Assembly (NCBI GenBank): GCA_027083665.1
Contig: JALWNV010000030.1
Coordinates: 1-7,891, forward strand
Reading direction: 5' to 3'
Source: Helicobacteraceae bacterium
GTDB taxonomy: Bacteria > Campylobacterota > Campylobacteria > Campylobacterales > Sulfurimonadaceae
DNA: 7,891 nt
A program made the translations under genes and the position numbers. The stretch's first letter is position 1; each line of letters opens with the position of its first letter. The notes below the pieces were generated by a model, which saw only the letters and a program-made list of their open reading frames with translations, searched no databases and was not told the origin of the DNA. Positions 5,001-7,891 of the stretch are shown here, one piece after another.

Positions 5001-7352
5001 TCAATCCCGGGTATAATATTTCGATCCGCCGTATTTGTATCCGTATCCGTACCCGTATCCGTAATTCTTGTTGATATCGACGCCGTTGAGAACGATACCG
5101 ACATGCTCGACCTGATGATCCTGCACCATCCGGTCAAGACTTTTGACGAACTCTTTTTTCGTATAGCCGTATTTGACGACGAGCAGCGACGCATCCGCAT
5201 TATGCATCAAGATGGCGGCATCGGTCACCAGTCCGACCGGCGGAGTGTCAAGGATAATGTAGTCGTAGCGCCCGCGCAGAATATCCATGATCTCTTTGGC
5301 GTAATCAGACATGATCAGTTCCGAAGGATTCGGCGGTGTCGGTCCGGCCGCGATAATGTCCACCCCCTCTTTGGAAGAGTGCTGAATCACCTCGTCGAGC
5401 ATGCTTTTTCGGCTGAGCAGCGTACTGATCCCCTTGTCGTTTTTGAGCTCGAAGTACTCGCTCAATTTCGCCCGGCGCATATCAAGGTCCACGACAACCA
5501 CCTTCTTGCCGCCTTTGGCGAGGATGACGGCAAGATTCGCCGCGACGGTCGTCTTACCCTCACCCGAGACCGTCGACGTCACGACGATACTCTGGTAGCG
5601 TTTATCGCTGCGCATAAACTCCAGATTGGTCCTCAGCGTCCGAAACGCCTCCAGAAAAACCGAACCGAACTTCTTGCCGTGCACTTCGGGAATCACCCCG
5701 TACAGCGGGATATGCGTCAGCCGTTCGATATCTTCCTTGCTCTTGACGGTATTATCGATAAATTCGCGCAAGAAAGCGTAGGCGATCCCGACGATCAGCC
5801 CGAGAATCAACCCGACAATGACGATGAGCGAACGCTTCGGTTTTACCGGAAACTCGGGCAGCATCGCCTTGTCGATCACCCGGGTCTTGGAGACGGTCGA
5901 CGACCGCAAAATCGCCGTCTCGGCCCGTTTCTCGAGCAAAAAGCTGTAAATCTTCTCGTTGACCATCGCCGTCCGTGTCAGATTCGCCAGCTTCTGTTCC
6001 TGCTCGGGAAGCTGCGCCAGCGAGGCTTTGTAGCTGTCGATAATCTTCGTCAGCGATTGCTTGCGCTGCTGCAGCACCGAGAGCGAGCTTTTGATCGTAA
6101 ACAGAATCGAACTGCGCAGGGAATTGATCACTTCGGAAAGCTTGATGACATCGGGGTGCATTTCGGTGAATTCCGTCAGCAGCATCTTGCGTTCGACCGT
6201 TTTCTCCTTGAGTTCGGAGATCATCTTGATCAGTCCCGCATCGGCGAAGCCGGTCGCCCCCAGCGTGATTCCGCTGATGTCGTCATTGTTCATGATGTAC
6301 TGCTGCAGGTTCGACAATACCGTCTGTTCGATCTCGAGCTCTTGCAGTTTGCTCTCATAATCACTCAGTTTTTCGGCTGTCATCGACGCCTTTTCGGAGA
6401 TATCGACAACAATATTGCCCTGTTTGAATTTTTCAAGATTGCCCTGTGAAGCCTTGAGCGCCTCGTCGATCGCGGCAAGCTGCTGATCGATAAACTTGAG
6501 CGTACGGTCCGCTTCGGCCGTTTTGATCTCGATCTCCTGCTGCAAATAGGCTTTCGTCAGCGCATTGGCCACCTCTTTCGCCCGCAGCGCCACGCTGTCT
6601 TCGTAGGTCAATTGCAAAATCGAGCCCATTTTCGAGGCCAACGAGGTCGACACGCCTCCTTGGATCATCTTCCACATCTCTTTGTTCGGAGTGACGGAAA
6701 AGCTGTACTCGGATGCCTGCATTTGCGACAGCCGGTCGATACGGATCTTGAACCACGGCGTCGCGATCGTTTCGCCGAAACGGTGGTGCCCCTCGTAGGT
6801 GATCGGCTGATGTTCCGGCGGCGGCAGAATGCCGGCCATCCGCAATAGTCCCCGCAGACTCCATGCCGACGGAGGGTCGATCTTCAGTGTAAACGTTTCG
6901 TCTCCTTCGGGAATCAGTTTCATCCGGACACCGTAGGCGTTTTTCTCGATAAAAAACGCATTGACCACAAAAGGTGACGTTTTGTAAAGCTCTTTTTCGC
7001 GCAGATGACGCTTGACGAAATAGCGGGTACCGATATCGAGATACTCCAGCGCCTTTTCGGCGAGAAAACGGGACTTGAGGATAAACTGTTCATTGTCGAG
7101 ATTCGCCTCGCCCCCGGTAAAGGCCTGTGTCATGAAGTCCGTCGCCCGGCTTCCCCAGTACTTCTCTGCCTTGAGCTCGATACTTGCGGCGGCCGCATAA
7201 ACGTTGGGCTTGAAATAGGCATATACCGCCGCCGCGATCATGAATGTCACGGCAAACAGCATAATCGCGACCTTGTATCGGCGCAGGGTTTCAAAAACCT
7301 CTTTCAGGTCAATCTCATCCTCTTCGACGGGCGGATTCGGTACGGATTGCAT
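5001..7352 (-). CDS. Polysaccharide co-polymerase and BY-type tyrosine kinase (Wzz/Wzc family)
   Basis: Inner-membrane protein of 783 residues that controls polymerisation and export of a surface polysaccharide through ATP-dependent autophosphorylation on tyrosine. The Wzz domain starts near 12 (DEIDLKEVFETLRRYK), with helix one at about 29-47. A periplasmic region with long predicted coiled coils (about 270-350, 375-480) leads to the Pro-rich segment PEFPVKPKR (499-507) and helix two (about 508-527). The cytoplasmic kinase has the oligomerisation motif EAFRTLR (568-574), Walker A SGEGKTT (Lys600), Walker A' VVVVDLDMRR (Asp622, Asp624) and Walker B YIILDTPP (Asp702). The tail (764-780) holds eight tyrosines, six alternating with Gly or Lys. 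ATG 7352 follows GGAG (7359-7362) by 6 bases and lies 3 bases after the export gene, so they form an operon. The kinase is a single fused protein as in Proteobacteria, yet its neighbour phosphatase is of PHP type. Confidence 0.96.
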   Translation of the reverse strand: MQSVPNPPVEEDEIDLKEVFETLRRYKVAIMLFAVTFMIAAAVYAYFKPNVYAAAASIELKAEKYWGSRATDFMTQAFTGGEANLDNEQFILKSRFLAEKALEYLDIGTRYFVKRHLREKELYKTSPFVVNAFFIEKNAYGVRMKLIPEGDETFTLKIDPPSAWSLRGLLRMAGILPPPEHQPITYEGHHRFGETIATPWFKIRIDRLSQMQASEYSFSVTPNKEMWKMIQGGVSTSLASKMGSILQLTYEDSVALRAKEVANALTKAYLQQEIEIKTAEADRTLKFIDQQLAAIDEALKASQGNLEKFKQGNIVVDISEKASMTAEKLSDYESKLQELEIEQTVLSNLQQYIMNNDDISGITLGATGFADAGLIKMISELKEKTVERKMLLTEFTEMHPDVIKLSEVINSLRSSILFTIKSSLSVLQQRKQSLTKIIDSYKASLAQLPEQEQKLANLTRTAMVNEKIYSFLLEKRAETAILRSSTVSKTRVIDKAMLPEFPVKPKRSLIVIVGLILGLIVGIAYAFLREFIDNTVKSKEDIERLTHIPLYGVIPEVHGKKFGSVFLEAFRTLRTNLEFMRSDKRYQSIVVTSTVSGEGKTTVAANLAVILAKGGKKVVVVDLDMRRAKLSEYFELKNDKGISTLLSRKSMLDEVIQHSSKEGVDIIAAGPTPPNPSELIMSDYAKEIMDILRGRYDYIILDTPPVGLVTDAAILMHNADASLLVVKYGYTKKEFVKSLDRMVQDHQVEHVGIVLNGVDINKNYGYGYGYGYKYGGSKYYTRD
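5037..5060. repeat. Four GTATCC-like hexamers encoding the kinase Tyr-Gly tail
   Basis: The plus strand reads gtatcc, gtatcc, gtaccc, gtatcc, followed by gtaatt. On the coding strand each unit is GGATAC or GGGTAC, encoding Gly-Tyr. The unit length of six keeps the frame, so gain or loss of a copy would change the number of phosphorylatable tyrosines without breaking the gene. Confidence 0.8.
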
Positions 7353-7355
7353 CGG

Positions 7356-7891
7356 CTACTCCAGCGCTTTCGAGAGATAGACTACGTTGACGAACGGCTG
7401 CAGCATTGCCGAGAGAAGCTGAAACGGCGGCGCGATCTCGTTGAAAGCCATATTGTAGCCTTTCATCTCCCTCGGCTGCACGTAGACGATATCGTTGGGC
7501 TTCAGATAAAGACTCGTGATGCTGATCGCCGACATATGCGTCAGGTCTACCACACGCACCTCCGGTTTTCGGAGATCGCCGCGAATAATCTTGATATTGG
7601 TTCGGTCCGCATAATCCGTCAGATCGTGCGTACGGGCGATCGCCTCGACGAGGTTCATCGTTCCGTTGGTCACCTGAACAACACCGGGGGATTTGACTTC
7701 CCCCAGCACATAAATACGCTGATTCATAATCTCGACGGTCACATAGGGATTGCGCAGATATTTCTGATACTGTTTGATCAGGTAATCCGCCGCCTCGTCT
7801 TCCGTCATCCCGGCGATCTTCTGCGTTCCGATCAGCGGAAGCCGGATCGTTCCTTTTTGCGTCACGAGCAGGCCGAGACTTTCATCCCGCC
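7356..7891 (-). CDS. Wza/KpsD-like outer-membrane polysaccharide export protein (5' end beyond the window)
   Basis: Outer-membrane/periplasmic channel protein for capsule or exopolysaccharide, working with the co-polymerase kinase encoded next. The last 177 residues are visible; signal peptide and start lie beyond 7891. The end of the polysaccharide export domain is seen (QKGTIRLPLIGTQKIAGMT, then EDEAADYLIKQYQKYLRNP and VTVEI), followed by one SLBB domain beginning RIYVLGEVKSPGVVQV (about 58 of the visible part), the motif LKPNDIVYVQP (129-139), and a C-terminal helix (about 150-177, FQLLSAMLQPFVNVVYL) like the segment that crosses the outer membrane in Wza. A GTG at 7865 could be misread as a start, but the reading frame stays open to the edge (RDESLGLLV) with family-like sequence. 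It ends 3 bases before the kinase ATG; its last codons contain the kinase ribosome binding site. Confidence 0.92.
   Translation of the reverse strand, partial: RDESLGLLVTQKGTIRLPLIGTQKIAGMTEDEAADYLIKQYQKYLRNPYVTVEIMNQRIYVLGEVKSPGVVQVTNGTMNLVEAIARTHDLTDYADRTNIKIIRGDLRKPEVRVVDLTHMSAISITSLYLKPNDIVYVQPREMKGYNMAFNEIAPPFQLLSAMLQPFVNVVYLSKALE

Noticed and set aside
5012..5017. Perfect TATAAT on the plus strand near the end of the kinase gene
   Set aside because: It is produced by the Tyr-Tyr codons of the kinase tail, points antisense into the kinase gene, and has no supporting -35 or extended -10.
5103..6449. Long open frame on the plus strand opposite the BY-kinase gene (about 448 codons)
   Set aside because: It lies wholly antisense to a clearly conserved kinase, its translation is rich in His, Arg and Gln with no recognisable domain, and such shadows are common opposite GC-rich genes.
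7863..7865. GTG as the start of the polysaccharide export gene
   Set aside because: The frame remains open to the window edge with sequence that continues the export domain, and the domain's beginning and signal peptide would be missing.

Overview
The window looks like chromosomal DNA from a Gram-negative bacterium, most likely a member of the Campylobacterota (epsilonproteobacterial type, perhaps a free-living Sulfurimonas/Sulfuricurvum/Hydrogenimonas-like lineage). The grounds are the short ExbB with no N-terminal extension, the class II dihydroorotase, compact overlapping genes and the general look of the proteins. Base composition seems to be around half G+C, high for that phylum, so the assignment is an inference. 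No RNA gene, insertion sequence, phage gene or CRISPR array was seen, and no stretch over 300 bases lacks a gene.

There are two blocks. The left block (1-4133, all minus strand) runs tonB, pyrC (dihydroorotase), an OmpR/PhoB-type response regulator, a small histidine kinase, exbB and exbD (cut by the left edge). The last four genes overlap at every junction (11, 1 and 11 bases) and are probably translationally coupled. The three parts of a TonB energy-transducing system are therefore split by a pyrimidine-biosynthesis gene and a complete two-component system. The histidine kinase has almost no periplasmic part and no HAMP-sized linker, which suggests it reads a signal in or at the membrane.

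The right block (4254-7891) is exopolysaccharide/capsule machinery: a PHP-family tyrosine phosphatase (CpsB/YwqE type, plus strand), then on the minus strand a Wza-type outer-membrane polysaccharide export protein (cut by the right edge) followed 3 bases later by a fused Wzz/Wzc-type co-polymerase and BY-kinase whose C-terminus is a Tyr-Gly tail. The phosphatase, whose expected substrate is that tail, converges on the kinase gene with 9 bases between the stop codons.

The 120-base divergent region between tonB and the phosphatase gene (4134-4253) is the most notable non-coding part. It contains AACGTTA twice at an 11-base period, the geometry used by OmpR/PhoB-family regulators, which also reads as a perfect 7-base inverted repeat. 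Next to it lies a second 7-base inverted repeat. The simplest working model is that the regulator encoded in the left block controls the tonB operon, and perhaps the polysaccharide phosphatase, from this site. Individual protein families are known; the novelty candidates are the arrangement, the operator and the repeat-encoded tyrosine tail.
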